Of a stretch of DNA of 64,000 nt, positions 36,391-45,078 are shown in pieces. The translations under genes and the position numbers were made by a program. Under the pieces are notes generated by a model, which did no database searches, was not told the origin of the DNA, and saw nothing but the letters and a program-made list of their open reading frames with translations. Origin of the DNA: Brevibacillus brevis NBRC 100599 (GTDB lineage Bacteria > Bacillota > Bacilli > Brevibacillales > Brevibacillaceae); the NCBI RefSeq assembly GCF_000010165.1, contig NC_012491.1, positions 1,978,001 to 2,042,000 of the forward strand, read 5' to 3'. The stretch's first letter is position 1, and every line of letters begins with the position of its first letter.

Positions 36391-37716
36391 ATGCCAATGC
36401 AGCAACGAATGGAAAAGTGGTTTGAAGCGTGGAAGTTACTTATGCATGATATGGAGCGACAAGGCGCTCAGGTTTGGCCGCTCACCATAGAACCTCCAGC
36501 CACGCTGGAAGAAATCGAAAGAAGAGAGGAAAGTCTCGGGATCAGCTTTCCCGCGACGATCCGGACTATTTTACTATTGGGCAGCAGTCAGGTTCAAATA
36601 AATTGGTCGTTGCCATCTCGAACGTTAGATCCTTTTTCGCTCAGTGGGGATTTGGGATGGTCATTGGATGCGTTTGAGTGGCCGTACTTTGGTGGGGACG
36701 AAGAGAGTGAGGACGAGAAAAGGTATCTCTGTTTTCACGTCGGTGGGAATGGCGATATGCTGCTCATCGATTTGGCGACAGGCGTGGATGACCCACCCGT
36801 TTATTCTTGGGGGCATGAGACAGACGAATTCCTATTGCTCGGCAAAAGCTTCACAGAGTTCGTAGAGCGAGTCACAGAGCTGGGCTGTATTGGGGCAGAG
36901 TGCTGGAATTATGAAGCTCTCGCCGGTGCAGATGGGCTCGATGTGGAGGGGCAAGTCGCACAAGAGTGGAAAGAATGGCTGCAAATCTATCGGACGCTAA
37001 CCTTTGAAGAGGCAGCGCAAGATTTCGAGAAGCTAGTCTTGTTTGCAAAAATGCATGGTGCAGGAAATTCACGTATCCAAGAGGCATTTACCCAGTACGA
37101 TTGGGAGCCAATTTTGCAAAAATGGGTAACACAAATTGAGCAGGAAACCTCATCGAGTAATCTGCTACTTTGGTGCCAGCTCATTGTTGAGACAGTAGGC
37201 AAGAAGGCAGAGAGCTGGGTGCGCTCGCTATGGGAGTCCGGGCCACATTATCAACGGCTAGGATCAAGCCAACGTGCATATCTAACGGCAGCTTGTTTGC
37301 CGGAAGAAGAGGGCTTACAGCGAGTTTTGGCTGAAATGGATGAAGTCGTTGCCAGAAAAGAATGTTTGGTAGGATATGCTGCCAACAGTCATTTGCATCA
37401 CTTTCACTCCCGAGAAGTCATTTGGTGGATGGAGCCGCATGTGGCGTACCCGATTGAAGGCTGGGATGAGCTTTTCGCGGTGTCACGTCCACAATGGGAG
37501 GATCTGATACGCTGGCTGGATGGAAATGAAGCACAGCGGCAGATTGCATTAAGTGCTTGGGGAAAAATGCTGACAAGTGGTGAATCGCCTTCCGGTGAAG
37601 CGAATTGGCAAGAAATCAATCGGTTGCTGGATGTAGCATACGAGAAAGCCATTCTGCGCAAGGAAAAGGAGCGTGTAGATCGTATTCGCTCTTCCTTGGA
37701 AACCGTAAAGCATTAG
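36391..37716 (+). CDS. SMI1/KNR4 family protein
   Basis: 441-aa protein. The N-terminal SMI1/KNR4 domain is visible as ATLEEIERREESLGISFPATIRTILLLGSS, then the YLCFHVGGNGDMLLIDLATG core and FTEFVERV end. SMI1/KNR4 proteins often act as immunity proteins for polymorphic toxins, or as phage-encoded inhibitors. The long C-terminal part (about 190-441) is helical and unrecognised. It is divergent from hscC with 185 bases between, and followed by Imm22 and ankyrin genes. Confidence 0.8.
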   Translation: MPMQQRMEKWFEAWKLLMHDMERQGAQVWPLTIEPPATLEEIERREESLGISFPATIRTILLLGSSQVQINWSLPSRTLDPFSLSGDLGWSLDAFEWPYFGGDEESEDEKRYLCFHVGGNGDMLLIDLATGVDDPPVYSWGHETDEFLLLGKSFTEFVERVTELGCIGAECWNYEALAGADGLDVEGQVAQEWKEWLQIYRTLTFEEAAQDFEKLVLFAKMHGAGNSRIQEAFTQYDWEPILQKWVTQIEQETSSSNLLLWCQLIVETVGKKAESWVRSLWESGPHYQRLGSSQRAYLTAACLPEEEGLQRVLAEMDEVVARKECLVGYAANSHLHHFHSREVIWWMEPHVAYPIEGWDELFAVSRPQWEDLIRWLDGNEAQRQIALSAWGKMLTSGESPSGEANWQEINRLLDVAYEKAILRKEKERVDRIRSSLETVKH

Positions 37717-37732
37717 ACGAGGGGGAGAGACA

Positions 37733-38161
37733 ATGAGAAATGTGGTAACCGTATGGGGAACAACCTTGCAATCGGCTGATGAACTAGCGGATTTTCTGAC
37801 TCCGGTTTACGATGAGGACGGGGAAGTGATACCGTCTGGCTTTTTAACAGCGTCGGGTCTTGAATGGGTAGACGAGGACTTTTTTGAAGTACATGAGGTA
37901 CAGGATGCAGAGGCAAGAGCGGACTTTTTCATGTATTTGGAAAACGAATATGCGATGAATGCAACACTCGATCGAAAAGAATGGCCGGAAAAGCTAACAG
38001 AGGAAATTGGCAAGTACCCACATGTCATTTTGCTGTATGGCAATGAATCGCGGTACGGACCGATTAACGAAAAATTGTTCGATCTCACTGAGGGCGGGCA
38101 AGAAAAAGATTCACCGCTAGTCCTGCTCGCCAAACTTGTATTTGAAACAGAAGAGCGGTAA
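37733..38161 (+). CDS. Imm22-like immunity family protein
   Basis: 142-aa acidic protein. The pattern VVTVWGTTLQSADELADFLTPVYDEDGEVIPSGFLTASGLEWVDEDFFE matches my memory of immunity family 22 (a W-G start, YDEDG, S-x-F, then a D-x-D-F turn). It begins 17 bases after the SMI1 gene behind GAGGGGGAGAG. No toxin gene is visible nearby. Confidence 0.65.
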   Translation: MRNVVTVWGTTLQSADELADFLTPVYDEDGEVIPSGFLTASGLEWVDEDFFEVHEVQDAEARADFFMYLENEYAMNATLDRKEWPEKLTEEIGKYPHVILLYGNESRYGPINEKLFDLTEGGQEKDSPLVLLAKLVFETEER

Positions 38162-38198
38162 GGAGCAGGGAGAAATACATATGATAGGAGAGAAAGAT

Positions 38199-38669
38199 AT
38201 GGCTTATCATTTCGCAGATTTGTATGATGCGGCTGAACTGGGAGACATCGAGCTTGTAAAAAAGATTGTCACGAAACAGCCGGAATTGCTGCATGAAAAG
38301 GATGAGTATGAGTTTTCTGTACTGCATGGCGCAGTGATGACGGACGATGTTGACCTCATTGCGTATTTGGTCGCACAAGGTGCGGACGTTCATGCGAAAA
38401 ACGATGAGGGTATTACCCCGTTGCATATCGCGCTCTATCCAGAGGTTGCAGAGGCGCTCATTGCGCACGGTGCAGACATACATGCCAGTGCTCATGATGG
38501 AAGTACCCCGTTGCACACACAGGTAGCGGATGGAGAGGAACGTTTGGATGTGGTAGAGTTATTGCTGGCCAAAGGTGCGAATCCAAACAAAAAGGACATG
38601 GATGGGCAAACACCATACGATATAGCGCGAGAGAGAGAAGACGAAGAGATGATGGCTCTATTTGAATAG
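38199..38669 (+). CDS. Ankyrin-repeat protein
   Basis: 156-aa protein with about four ankyrin repeats: LYDAAELGDIELVKKIVTKQ, SVLHGAVMTDDVDLIAYLVAQGADV, TPLHIALYPEVAEALIAHGADI and TPLHTQVADGEERLDVVELLLAKGANP. The ATG at 38199 is 8 bases after AGGAG; the in-frame ATG at 38181 precedes it. Small ankyrin proteins occur as immunity factors next to SMI1 and Imm genes. Confidence 0.85.
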   Translation: MAYHFADLYDAAELGDIELVKKIVTKQPELLHEKDEYEFSVLHGAVMTDDVDLIAYLVAQGADVHAKNDEGITPLHIALYPEVAEALIAHGADIHASAHDGSTPLHTQVADGEERLDVVELLLAKGANPNKKDMDGQTPYDIAREREDEEMMALFE

Positions 38670-38678
38670 GGGAAAAAG

Positions 38679-38713
38679 GAAAGCGTCCGTTATGATTCCG
38701 GACGCTTTCTTTC
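38679..38713. terminator. Bidirectional terminator
   Basis: GAAAGCGTCCG and CGGACGCTTTC form the stem. It lies between the ankyrin gene and the convergent small membrane protein and overlaps the end of the latter. Confidence 0.75.
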
Positions 38714-38887
38714 TTGCTCGAGTGCTGCGACGCGTTTTTCCAGCTCGTCGAAGGCTTTTTGCTTGGTTGTGGTGCGCTTTACAATGAACAAGCAGCAAGT
38801 AATGACAAGTGCGAAAGGCAAGAGGAAGACAAAGAGCTGAAAGAGTAAAGTACCCCATTCGATCGACACAGCGCCAAAATCTAGCAT
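38690..38887 (-). CDS. Small membrane protein with C-terminal coiled coil, 65 aa
   Basis: One hydrophobic helix (TLLFQLFVFLLPFALVITCCLFIV) is followed by a charged coiled coil (AFDELEKRVAALEQERKR). GGAGTGATC precedes the ATG. The layout is typical of small Bacillus-group membrane proteins of unknown function. It is divergent from sigK. Confidence 0.75.
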   Translation of the reverse strand: MLDFGAVSIEWGTLLFQLFVFLLPFALVITCCLFIVKRTTTKQKAFDELEKRVAALEQERKRPES

Positions 38888-39040
38888 GGGTGATCACTCC
38901 AATCATAGGTGGAAATGTGAATCCTTTACCATACAAGCAACCGTGAATTAATCGACAACAACTCCCTGCGTACAGGCACGCATAGGCGACCGCCCACATA
39001 AGGATAGAAGTAAGCTATTCCAGACGTGGAGGTGGCAGCC

Positions 39041-39388
39041 ATGTCCAGCATTATCGCGGCGCTTTCCCTTGTTTTTAAAGAACTACTCGTTTTTGTGGCT
39101 TATGTCAAGAACAATGCCTTCCCGCAACCGCTTCAGGACACCGAAGAAGAAAAGTACCTCCGACTCATGGCCAAAGGCGACCCTTACGCCCGCAACAAGC
39201 TGATTGAGCACAATTTGCGTTTGGTGGCGCATATTGTGAAGAAATTCGAGAACACGGGTGAGGACAGTGAAGATCTGATTTCGATCGGTACCATCGGCCT
39301 GATCAAAGCAATCGAGAGTTATCAGGTGGATAAGGGCACCAAGCTGGCTACGTATGCTGCGCGTTGTATTGAGAATGAGATAGTAATG
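39041..39388 (+). pseudogene. sigK: sigK, 5' portion (pro-sigma-K, residues 1-116), split by a skin-like element
   Basis: N-terminal half of the late mother-cell sigma factor. The pro-sequence [20 protein letters not shown] is followed by [11 protein letters not shown] and sigma region 2 ([53 protein letters not shown]). Coding then breaks off at the ATG 39386-39388 and reads three foreign codons before a stop. The ATG start at 39041 is 6 bases after GGAGGTGG. Joined to 48691-49053 it gives a complete 236-aa protein. It is not degraded: the split is expected to be repaired by excision in the sporulating mother cell, as in B. subtilis. Confidence 0.93.
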
Positions 39389-39709
39389 TCAAAAGGGTAG
39401 CTCATGGGATGTAGTCATATGAGGAAGGGGACCTACATATTGATTGAGTTCACTTTTAGTAATCAGTTTTACTTTTTTTGAAACAGTTAAATCCGGCTTT
39501 TCGGCAAGTAACAGTTGATCTTTATTAAGTGGATGGATTAAGTACCATTTCTTCATTTGAACTGTTGGCGACGAATTAGCAGCAATAATTAAAGGTGGAA
39601 TTGAAGCGGTTAGTTCTATGTAATAAAGCATTTTGGCGACCATCAGCCTGTTTATTATTATGAAATAGATTAAATATAGTGGTGTGAAAATATTTGCAGC
39701 TAAGTACAT
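39389..39709 (-). CDS. Uncertain ORF ending at the left junction of the element
   Basis: The 106-codon frame has a hydrophobic start ([18 protein letters not shown]) followed by a polar part ([21 protein letters not shown]). It has no good ribosome site and its stop falls exactly on the sigK junction. It may be a fragment of a larger membrane-protein gene cut by recombination, or spurious. No family recognised. Confidence 0.3.
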   Translation of the reverse strand: MYLAANIFTPLYLIYFIIINRLMVAKMLYYIELTASIPPLIIAANSSPTVQMKKWYLIHPLNKDQLLLAEKPDLTVSKKVKLITKSELNQYVGPLPHMTTSHELPF

Positions 39710-39806
39710 AGTTAAAATGATATTAATAAAATTTTTTTTATCGGTAAAGTGTATACTGATGCTATAATGTTAAAATTTATTAACGGAAGTTAGCGGAGGT
39801 AAAACT

Positions 39807-39998
39807 TTGGCACAAGTAGAACGGAGAGTGTCCGAGAGTGTGAGGGTTGTTCTGGAAAAAGGCAGTTTTGCTAGGAGAAAGATCGCAAGTATGTTGACAA
39901 TCAGTCGAAGAAAAAAACTCGAGTTAAACTGCAAATTGGCGGGAAATGGCATGTTGCGCTCTCGATTATTCGTTGAATATATCATGTCAACTAAATGA
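39807..39998 (+). CDS. Small basic protein, 63 aa, possible gene fragment
   Basis: The TTG start is 7 bases after GGAGGT, and a TGCTATAAT extended -10 lies about 45 bases upstream, so expression signals are present. The product starts MAQVERRVSESVRVVLEKGS and continues with a basic helix (RRKIASMLTISRRKKLELN) that may be part of a DNA-binding unit. It ends abruptly, which suggests truncation. No family recognised. Confidence 0.4.
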   Translation: MAQVERRVSESVRVVLEKGSFARRKIASMLTISRRKKLELNCKLAGNGMLRSRLFVEYIMSTK

Positions 39999-40011
39999 TG
40001 GCGTAATGTAA

Positions 40012-40191
40012 TCAAAAAAATTCGGAGAGTCCAAGAATAACCAATTTAATGAAAAAAATAAACCCAATTGTAATTACATACTCAACAATTAAATGTAAAA
40101 CCTTTGGTGGTTTTTCTTGTTTAGTGAAAGTATATTTAAATACCATAAAAAGTGCTATACCCATAAAAATAGCTAAAGGTTCCTTCATCAT
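40012..40191 (-). CDS. Small two-helix membrane protein, 59 aa
   Basis: The ATG at 40191 follows AAGGAG at a good distance; the longer frame to 40302 runs through a terminator. There are two hydrophobic segments (LAIFMGIALFMVFKYTF and VEYVITIGFIFFIKLVILG) with a basic loop (TKQEKPPK) between. It could be a holin-like or toxin-like peptide, but nothing specific is recognisable. Confidence 0.6.
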   Translation of the reverse strand: MMKEPLAIFMGIALFMVFKYTFTKQEKPPKVLHLIVEYVITIGFIFFIKLVILGLSEFF

Positions 40192-40205
40192 GTGTGCTCC
40201 TTTCA

Positions 40206-40245
40206 AAAAATAGAAGAGATGCAATAATTGCATCTCTTCTATTTT
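40206..40245 (-). terminator. Terminator of the secreted protein gene
   Basis: A near-perfect palindrome, TAGAAGAGATGCAA with TTGCATCTCTTCTA, with A/T runs outside. It lies downstream of the gene at 40303-41064. Confidence 0.85.
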
Positions 40246-40302
40246 CCACATATTGCAGAAAATTCCTTTAAATAATATATTCCGAAACAAAGTATTCGTC
40301 AA

Positions 40303-41064
40303 TCATACAGTCCATTGTGTAATCGATACAGTTCCAGATGGATCAATAACAAATCTCCAACGATATTTCCATGTGTTATCTTTCCCGCTGGTACTAATAT
40401 AGACAATAGATTCGTTAGTTCCACTTGAAGGAACTGGAGTAGTGAAAATCGCGCTGTAAAGTGGGACTTGTTTTGATGTCATATAAGTGGATGAGGCGAT
40501 AGCAAAATCACCGAAACCAAAAGGTTGTTCCTTGTTTAACTTGTTCAAAAGCCTAGCCATGTACGGGATTTTTTTTACGATTTGGTACGAAGCAAAAGTT
40601 CCAAATGCATTGTTCCAGTTTGAGGTAAATACGCCAGTAACCTCATTCATCCATGTTTGTGTCCAATTCTGGGTATAGTAATACATGTCTGGTCTTTGAA
40701 AAATAACTAGCTTTCCATTCTTAACGGTATACTCCAAGGGCATTCCTGCATTGTTAGTCATGCTAGTTGTTATTTTGAGTGGACTATCATAAGAACAACC
40801 ATGGCAATCGGGATCTTCTTTAAGAGGACCTATCGAAGCACGTATATCTATACTATTTTTCCAAGTTGTATCCACAAAAGTCTTTTCATTGAACTTTGGC
40901 AAGTCATCATCAGCTTTTATATTTTGGGGATTGTGACTGTTTACATATTTTGTTATCTCTTCCTTGTTACCTTGATGGATTCCTTCGGCTGATGCTGATG
41001 TCAAACTGGTTAGAGATACTATTATGCTAAGCAATACAGGAACTAGTTTTTTCAATTTAATCAC
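40303..41064 (-). CDS. Secreted protein of unknown function, 253 aa
   Basis: A clear signal peptide (KKLVPVLLSIIVSLTSLTSASA) is followed by a mature part rich in Thr, Ser and Trp. It has a Cys pair (DCHGCSY) near residue 88 and a beta-rich C-terminus (YRWRFVIDPSGTVSITQW). No family recognised. AT content is higher than in the flanking chromosome, consistent with transfer. The gene has its own terminator. Confidence 0.75.
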   Translation of the reverse strand: MIKLKKLVPVLLSIIVSLTSLTSASAEGIHQGNKEEITKYVNSHNPQNIKADDDLPKFNEKTFVDTTWKNSIDIRASIGPLKEDPDCHGCSYDSPLKITTSMTNNAGMPLEYTVKNGKLVIFQRPDMYYYTQNWTQTWMNEVTGVFTSNWNNAFGTFASYQIVKKIPYMARLLNKLNKEQPFGFGDFAIASSTYMTSKQVPLYSAIFTTPVPSSGTNESIVYISTSGKDNTWKYRWRFVIDPSGTVSITQWTV

Positions 41065-41234
41065 TCCTAAGTAAATAATTGGTAAATATAGCGATTAGTA
41101 TAACTGGTTTTTTCTGTATATTCAAGATTGCATTATTATTCCTGCCTATTAATATAATTCTGTTATTTTACTTTACATATCATAACTTTTGACAAGCTGT
41201 TGTTGCATACCCTCTGACAGGAGGGAGAAGCCGT

Positions 41235-42102
41235 ATGATCGGAATATTTGCTAGGGTGAGTACAGAGGAACAAGCCAAGAGCGGGTTCAGGTTCAGGCTC
41301 GACGATCAGGTAAGGGAATGCAGGAAGAAAGCAGTGACGAGTGACGCCGCCGAGTACATAGATGATGTATCAGACGAGTTCCTGGATTCGTCCGGCTCTC
41401 TCCAGGCTAAGACAAGATGTGAAGGATGGAGTTATAACACAAATCGTTTGTCTTGACCCAGACCGATTATCTCCTAAGCTTATGAACCAGTTGCTTATTA
41501 CAGATGAATTTGACAAACGCGGTATAGAGCTTGTGTTTGTAAATGGTAAATATGCCAAAACTCCAGAAGGACAGCTTTTTTATAGAATGCGCGGTGCAAT
41601 TACTCAATTTCAGAAGGTAAAAATTAATGAGCGTATGAGTCGAGGAAGAAGAGAAAAGGCAAGGCCGCGTTCTCCGAGACTTTCAGATATATGGATACAG
41701 TTATGATACTGAGAAAGAACAGATCGTAATAAATGAAGCTGAAGCAGCAGTAGTACGGCTTGTGTTTGATTTGTTTACTCAGCCTAACGAGCTAGTTCAA
41801 GGGATCAACGGTATAGCTCTTTATCTCACCAATAAAGGGGTCCCAACAAAACGCGGTGCAAGCGTATGGCATCGTCAGGTCGTGCGACAGATGCTGATGA
41901 ACGAAGCATACGTGGGAAGATTTTATCAGAACAAGTGGAATACAGAAGGGATGCTTGGCAACCAGTTTCGCAACTGGATGAGAAAGTCCGTATGAAAATG
42001 CGCCCAAAAGAAGTTTGGATATTACTGCCCTGCCCATCGATTATCGACAAAGTAAAATTTGAACATGCCCAGCGACTACTTAAGGAATCCATCGAAAATT
42101 GA
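41235..42102 (+). pseudogene. Degenerate copy of the large serine recombinase
   Basis: It matches the functional gene at 47146 nearly residue for residue in pieces: IFARVSTEEQAKSGF (a small TTCAGG duplication follows), LLITDEFDKRGIELVFVNG, VVRLVFDLFTQPNELVQG and VRQMLMNEAYVGRFYQNKW. Frameshifts near 41390, 41665 and 41970 break it, and it stops at EHAQRLLKESIEN, losing the zinc ribbon and C-terminal coiled coil. Its upstream CTTTTGACAAGC...GACAGGAGG is also shared with the intact gene. Confidence 0.92.
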
Positions 42103-42174
42103 ATAACGAAGGTAAGGCAGACGACCTCTACATTAAAGAACACTCTTTTTCTTGGAGCGTAACGTGGGAGGATG

Positions 42175-42222
42175 GGCAAAAAAGAACCCACCCTATAGCA
42201 CATTCACTATGGGTGGGAGTGG
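42175..42222 (-). terminator. Terminator of the small zinc-finger gene
   Basis: On the minus strand CCCACCCATAG pairs with CTATAGGGTGGG, followed by TTCTTTTTT. Confidence 0.8.
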
Positions 42223-42237
42223 GAAGCGTTACCCTGC

Positions 42238-42384
42238 CTAGGGCTCACTCTTTAGGGATTCAATCCAATCAGCATGACAGGTATCGCACACTAGTTCGTT
42301 GCGATCCTGCTTACCTTGGAAAAACGTGATTTGGCGACCGCTGTCCGTTTCACATTCACAGTAATAACAGCGATATTTTTCCAA
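42238..42384 (-). CDS. 48-aa zinc-finger-like protein
   Basis: Too short for a standard ORF list. A TTG start lies 5-6 bases after GGAGGG. The product begins MEKYRCYYCECETDSGRQIT and ends with VCDTCHADWIESL, so cysteines are at about 6, 9 and 11, then a CxxC pair 24 residues on. This predicts one zinc ribbon. The gene has its own terminator. No family recognised. Confidence 0.7.
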   Translation of the reverse strand: MEKYRCYYCECETDSGRQITFFQGKQDRNELVCDTCHADWIESLKSEP

Positions 42385-42503
42385 TACGGTCCCTCCCTGA
42401 AGAGTTTTTCAAGAGTCACGCTAATTATTCTCCCTATCTATGTTGTAATCTAGCACACTAGGAATTTTTTAAATCATCAACAGCTCAATTATGTGAAATC
42501 AAT

Positions 42504-42821
42504 TCATTTACGACCTTCTATTGTTTTCTGTCTGAAGTAAAGAAACAGAGGAAAAGAAAATGATAGACCAACTGTTAAAGTTGCGGCGATGTAAATCCAC
42601 CAATGCTTCATGTGATGCTTTCTAACTTCTTGAAAAAGAAATACCCAGAAAATGAAGCATGAGATAAGAAAATCGGTTGCAAAAAACGAAGAAATGTCGT
42701 TTGTAAAAAGTTCGGATGTAAAAAGGTTGATATCTAATCCATTTGCACGAAGGAACGGAATGAAATAACTGTAAGGCAAGACTGCCCCCAAAATTGCCAG
42801 TAATAAATATAGGTTTTTCAT
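42504..42821 (-). CDS. DUF2834 membrane protein
   Basis: About 105 aa with three TM helices. The pattern LYLLLAILGAVLPYSYFIPFLRANGLDINLFTSELF, the DISSFFATDFL stretch and the closing VGLSFSFPLFLYFRQ fit DUF2834. Function unknown. The ATG at 42821 is preferred over the TTG at 42827; AAGGGGA lies upstream. Confidence 0.75.
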   Translation of the reverse strand: MKNLYLLLAILGAVLPYSYFIPFLRANGLDINLFTSELFTNDISSFFATDFLISCFIFWVFLFQEVRKHHMKHWWIYIAATLTVGLSFSFPLFLYFRQKTIEGRK

Positions 42822-42975
42822 TCTCAACTTTCCCCTTTATTTTTGGAGATATTATACAGTAGGTAAAGAGTCCACTTCAATTAGTTTCGGAGTAAAATCT
42901 TTACAGTTTAGGGAATTTATACTTTGCTCAAAATACTAAATACCATGGTGAACAATACTGTAGTTTTCATGAAAG

Positions 42976-43095
42976 GCCTGTTCAGCAATAGCTGCCAATG
43001 CAGATAGGGTACATGGCTACTTCTTTTAGCGATATGGTTAAATCTTCGGTCTTAAAATCAACACCGAATACAGAATGGAATTCCTGGTGTCTTCA
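42976..43095 (-). pseudogene. Remnant of a DUF1259 gene (N-terminal part)
   Basis: On the minus strand one frame reads EFHSVFGVDFKTEDLTISLKEVAMYP before a stop. This resembles the start of the DUF1259 (LppY/LpqO) fold as I recall it. No start codon or ribosome site is left. The rest of 42828-43205 holds nothing recognisable. Confidence 0.5.
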
Positions 43096-43205
43096 CTTTG
43101 GTAATTTACCACAATACAATAGTTATTGAAAAAAGCCCTTTAATAAAAGAGCCCGTAAATAAGATGAGTATCTGTACCGAAAACAACATCAACCTGAATG
43201 CCAGC

Positions 43206-43800
43206 TTAGTAAGAGGTGAGTGGAAATTTTGCCGCCCTGGTAAACTGCGAATGCATGCTTACTGGAGATTGGTTGGGTGTGAATTTTGGTGCCAAGCGCT
43301 CCGTATGCGGTATCCGATTCTCAAGAATATCAATTAACCGCTGAATGTCTTCTTTCGTCGCAGGTTGCTTTTCCAATTTAAGTTCATAACCTAAGTCCCA
43401 CTAACTTCAATTGTAGCCCATTGAAATTTGAGATTCCAGCTTGTCGTAGTCGCATTTCAAGCTTGTCAGCTGTTAGCCTGAGTTTGCGCATGTTACTTTC
43501 AACCAATTCTCCATTTTCAATTACAATTACTGCCTTGCCCGTAATAAAAGTTTCGAATCCATTAGATTTAATCTCTAGGAATTCCATCAATATCATGACC
43601 ACGACCAAGACTGCTGCTAATAGAAAAGTAGGCCAGTAACCATTACCAGTAATAGGTTGGATGATCAAAGTACCAAGCCCGATCATCACAATTACTTGGG
43701 CCATAGTCATTTGAGAAATTGATTTTCTACCAGCAATTCGCAGTAGAAGAGTACCGAGTACAATTACACCTACAGATTGCCATATAAGAGTCCAACTCAT
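43206..43800 (-). pseudogene. DUF421/YetF-family membrane protein, frameshifted
   Basis: The ATG at 43800 lies after GGAGG. It codes for MSWTLIWQSVGVIVLGTLLL, then RIAGRKSISQMTMAQVIVMIGLG and the cytoplasmic YetF domain (ITGKAVIVIENGELVESNM, LEMRLRQAGISNF). Around 43395-43425 the frame shifts twice within about 30 bases: QWATIEV is in one frame and LGYELKLEKQPATKEDIQRLI in another, ending at 43206. Relatives are spore-membrane or general membrane proteins of about 200 aa. The uninterrupted part stops 20 codons early. Confidence 0.8.
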
Positions 43801-43968
43801 GTGAATACCTCCGCATTCATGATGGTATAGGTTGCCCAATTGCAGGAAAAGTTTACAAGCCACACGATTTGTTAAATGGGGAGGAGAGACGATGCAAATA
43901 TGTAGTAAGGAGACGACTAGGCAAGACAACAATCAATGTGTGAAACGATAGTGGTAGAAAATGAAAGA

Positions 43969-43997
43969 GGCGCTAAGGCATTTATACGCTTAGCGCC
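43969..43997 (-). terminator. Terminator of the DUF1259 gene
   Basis: GGCGCTAAG and CTTAGCGCC form the stem; CTCTTTC follows on the minus strand. Confidence 0.75.
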
Positions 43998-44008
43998 ACG
44001 GGGATTGG

Positions 44009-44416
44009 TTATTTCAGTACATTCAAAGCACGACGTAGTTTCTTTGCAAACTCTATGGGTGGTTCAACAGATTCAATATGCAAATACATGAGACGTGGCT
44101 TATCAAAGAGCCAGTGATTGTGCAGGGCAGAAACGATAAACCCTTCTTTACGAACAGCGTCTATAAACTTTTGGACTTCGGTTTGCAGGAGTGTAAATTC
44201 ACCTGTATTCAAGGTGTTGCCTTCTTTGTCGAGGGATTCAATGGTAATTTCATGCTCAGTATCATATGGCTTGCCCAAGATTGTTGCATTGAGGTTACGC
44301 TGAATCGTGATAGAACAAGTATCATTTGACATGCCTGTCCCACCCAGAATTTTGGCTATCCGATCGCATAAACTTTTCGGTATCTTCAAGTGTGATCCTC
44401 CTTTTCTTGTTTTCAT
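44009..44416 (-). CDS. DUF1259 domain protein, single-domain form
   Basis: 135 aa. CDRIAKILGGTGMSNDTCSIT begins the second DUF1259 lobe, and SALHNHWLFDKPRLMYLHIESVEPPIEFAKKL carries the conserved HNH-like and HI motifs. Most relatives have two lobes; here only the C-terminal lobe is intact, while an N-terminal remnant lies separately at 42976-43095. The start is the ATG at 44416; GATCC and GGAG-like bases lie just inside, so the true start may be a little downstream. Confidence 0.7.
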   Translation of the reverse strand: MKTRKGGSHLKIPKSLCDRIAKILGGTGMSNDTCSITIQRNLNATILGKPYDTEHEITIESLDKEGNTLNTGEFTLLQTEVQKFIDAVRKEGFIVSALHNHWLFDKPRLMYLHIESVEPPIEFAKKLRRALNVLK

Positions 44417-44548
44417 ACATTCTATGTAGAACAGAATAAGAGGTTCTGGACAGGGGGAAAAAAGGGTGCATGTACAAGTGAAAGGATAATAGCAAGGAGA
44501 TTACTACAAATGATTACACGAGAGTTTGAAAGTGAAGGACCAGATAAA

Positions 44549-44870
44549 CAAATTGCTACGGCACTCGGGACGACCTGAGTGTTTTTTTTATGCCAAAAAG
44601 ACCGGCAAAAACTCTGGATAAAACGCGGACAAAATCATGGATAAAGGCAGGACATTCTGAGCATAAACGCACTAGAGTGGAGTAGGGGATATGCAATTAT
44701 TCATTTTATTTTTAAGTTGTACAGCAGTTACTAAATTTCAGGAATCCCTCAGAACTTTGGAAATTTCGAATAATTCTGCTCGGATTTTAATGAACTGGGA
44801 ACTACATGCGAGATTTACGGCTCCGGCCACTCGCCCCTTGTCTTTATTTTTAGGCGATCTGTAATTGGCG
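44549..44870 (+). repeat. Degenerate copy of the prophage segment at 54.1-55.65 kb
   Basis: 44549-44568 is identical (20 of 20 bases) to the end of the ArpU gene at 54100-54119. 44651-44662 (GACATTCTGAGC) and 44802-44813 (CTACATGCGAGA), with diverged sequence between, match 55429-55440 and 55587-55598 in the same order. A 57-codon frame begins at 44691 (MQLFILFLSCTAV) but is not conserved as protein in the other copy. The region 44417-45078 otherwise shows no convincing gene. Confidence 0.75.
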
Positions 44871-45078
44871 GAGCAGCCTGCCGAAAGAAATCCCAAAGTT
44901 TTTAAATAATACACTCGTACTAATTTGAGGCTGCGTGTTATGATGTTTTTGTAATAAATGGCAATAAATGGAAAAGTTATCTGTAACATTTAAATGTCGG
45001 CAACAAAGTCCACTCTCCCGTTAACTTGCTTCTCTTCTGAGGGCGGGTAAAAATAAGAGTAAGAAGGAGTGTTTTTTG

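Noticed and set aside
43098..43337. Plus-strand frame of 79 codons
   Set aside because: It lies opposite the DUF421 remnant, whose minus-strand frames show real family sequence; the plus frame has no ribosome site.
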